The position numbers and the translations under genes were made by a program. The notes below the pieces were generated by a model. It ran no database searches. It had not been told where the DNA came from and saw nothing but the letters and a program-made list of their open reading frames with translations. Shown piece after piece: positions 63,331 to 64,000 of a DNA stretch of 64,000 nt (its first letter is position 1; every line of letters starts with the position of its first letter). The DNA is from Sphingobium sufflavum (GTDB lineage: Bacteria > Pseudomonadota > Alphaproteobacteria > Sphingomonadales > Sphingomonadaceae): NCBI RefSeq assembly GCF_021403115.1, contig NZ_JAJSSH010000005.1, forward strand, positions 1 through 64,000, read 5' to 3'.

Positions 63331-64000
63331 ATGTGGAATCGGATGAACTACCAGCGGCGCAAGCTCCTTTTGTCGATCCATGATGTGGGTCCAGCCTTCG
63401 CAGACGAAGTCGGTCGCCATGCCGACCGGCTCGCCGCGGCGGGCGTCGCGCATCGCTATGCGATGCTCGTTGTCCCCAACCACTGGGGAAAGGCGCCACT
63501 GATGGGCAGCGATTTCGGCACGAAGCTGCGCGACTGGGCATCCGCCGGGGTGGAGATGTTCGTGCATGGCTGGTTCCACCGTGACGAGGCGCGCCATGAC
63601 GGCGCCGCCGATCGCTTCCGGGCCAAGCATATGACGGCGGGCGAAGGTGAATTCCTGGGCCTGACCCGTACGGAGGCCGCGCGCCGCATGGCCGATGGCC
63701 GCAAGCTGATCGAGGACATCATCGGCCGCCCGGTCACGGGCTTCATCGCCCCCGCCTGGCTCTATGGCGACGGCGCGCGCGAGGCGCTTCGCGACAATGA
63801 TTTCGCTTTGGCAGAGGATCATATGCGCGTCTGGTCCCCCCGCAGCAACGCCGTGCTGGCACGCGGCCCGGTTATCACCTGGGCCAGCCGCAGCCGCGCG
63901 CGCATCGCTTCCTCTCTGTTCGCCGCCGGGGCCTTGCGCTGGGCGCTGAAGCCTGCCTCGGTCGTCCGTGTCGCGGTGCATCCGGGCGATGTCCATGTCG
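63331..64000 (+). CDS. DUF2334-type polysaccharide deacetylase family protein (5' part)
   Basis: The frame from ATG 63331 is open to the window end (223 residues seen). It shows the NodB-like layout of the family: LLLSIHDVGPAFADEVGRHA (metal-binding His-Asp), FVHGWFHRDEARHD (HxxxxH-like motif), GRPVTGFIAPAWLYG (arginine/Pro motif replaced by APAW) and RVAVHPGDVHV. ATG 63343 is an alternative start. Members deacetylate glycans or are inactive homologues; the C-terminus lies outside the window. Confidence 0.8.
   Translation, partial: MWNRMNYQRRKLLLSIHDVGPAFADEVGRHADRLAAAGVAHRYAMLVVPNHWGKAPLMGSDFGTKLRDWASAGVEMFVHGWFHRDEARHDGAADRFRAKHMTAGEGEFLGLTRTEAARRMADGRKLIEDIIGRPVTGFIAPAWLYGDGAREALRDNDFALAEDHMRVWSPRSNAVLARGPVITWASRSRARIASSLFAAGALRWALKPASVVRVAVHPGDVHV

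Noticed and set aside
63331..64000. Reading the last gene as a nodulation NodB chitooligosaccharide deacetylase
   Set aside because: The motif layout is of the DUF2334-type, not NodB, and there are no nod genes nearby.

Overview
The window is GC-rich alphaproteobacterial DNA. It looks like a sphingomonad (Sphingomonas, Sphingobium or Novosphingobium type): catabolic clusters are paired with TonB-dependent receptors, the degradative gene set is very rich in short-chain dehydrogenases (SDRs), and the LacI, TetR and LysR regulators are typical of that group. No rRNA, tRNA or CRISPR array was seen.

Region 1 (1 to about 16.3 kb) is an accessory catabolic island. An IS5-family end lies at 1-332 (transposase reading left, off the window). 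The same IS end recurs at 15972-16152 in inverted orientation, next to an IS3-family orfA remnant, and it cuts off a LysR gene. Between them lie a TetR regulator, an NtaA/DszA-type flavin monooxygenase, a sulfotransferase, a protein of unknown function, six SDRs, a cytochrome P450, a SnoaL-like protein, an SMP-30-type lactonase-like protein and a TonB-dependent receptor. A 20-bp element, TTGCTAAC-NNN-ATGACGAAC, occurs four times, always upstream of island genes, and was not seen elsewhere. I read this as one dedicated regulon for uptake and oxidation of an unknown, probably alicyclic, terpenoid or steroid-like compound.

Region 2 (16.3-33.7 kb) is mixed: a secreted sulfatase with a non-canonical CSASR motif, the GTPase RsgA, a glycine-zipper protein, a SnoaL plus broken SDR pair beside a LysR gene, an ECF sigma/anti-sigma pair followed by a fasciclin-domain protein and a receiver-domain protein, a SulP transporter, a frameshifted ParB-like gene, an exported alpha/beta-hydrolase, a frameshifted GH79-like glycosidase, and TetR regulators. 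The lesions here are single-base frameshifts plus one nonsense codon, so sequencing error has to be excluded before the genes are called dead.

Region 3 (34-35 kb) is a TetR regulator divergent from a TauD/TfdA-type dioxygenase.

Region 4 (35.3-62.5 kb) is a complete-looking pectin/galacturonate locus. It holds a TonB receptor, pectin methylesterase, GH43, GH28 polygalacturonase, pectate lyase, an acetylesterase-like hydrolase, a periplasmic cupin, two hexuronate-type MFS transporters, UxaC, a UxuB-type reductase, UxaA, KduI, KduD, KdgK, KdgD and a ketoglutarate-semialdehyde dehydrogenase. A LacI-type repressor lies in the middle. Near-palindromic TGACACCGGT-centred operators precede the TonB receptor, the esterase/pectate-lyase divergent promoter, kduI, the lacI/uxaA divergent promoter and the hydratase-MFS-kdgD unit, so one LacI regulon very probably covers the locus. 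Uronate dehydrogenase and KDPG aldolase are not in the window.

The window closes with a small HTH-like gene and the 5' part of a DUF2334 polysaccharide-deacetylase-like gene.
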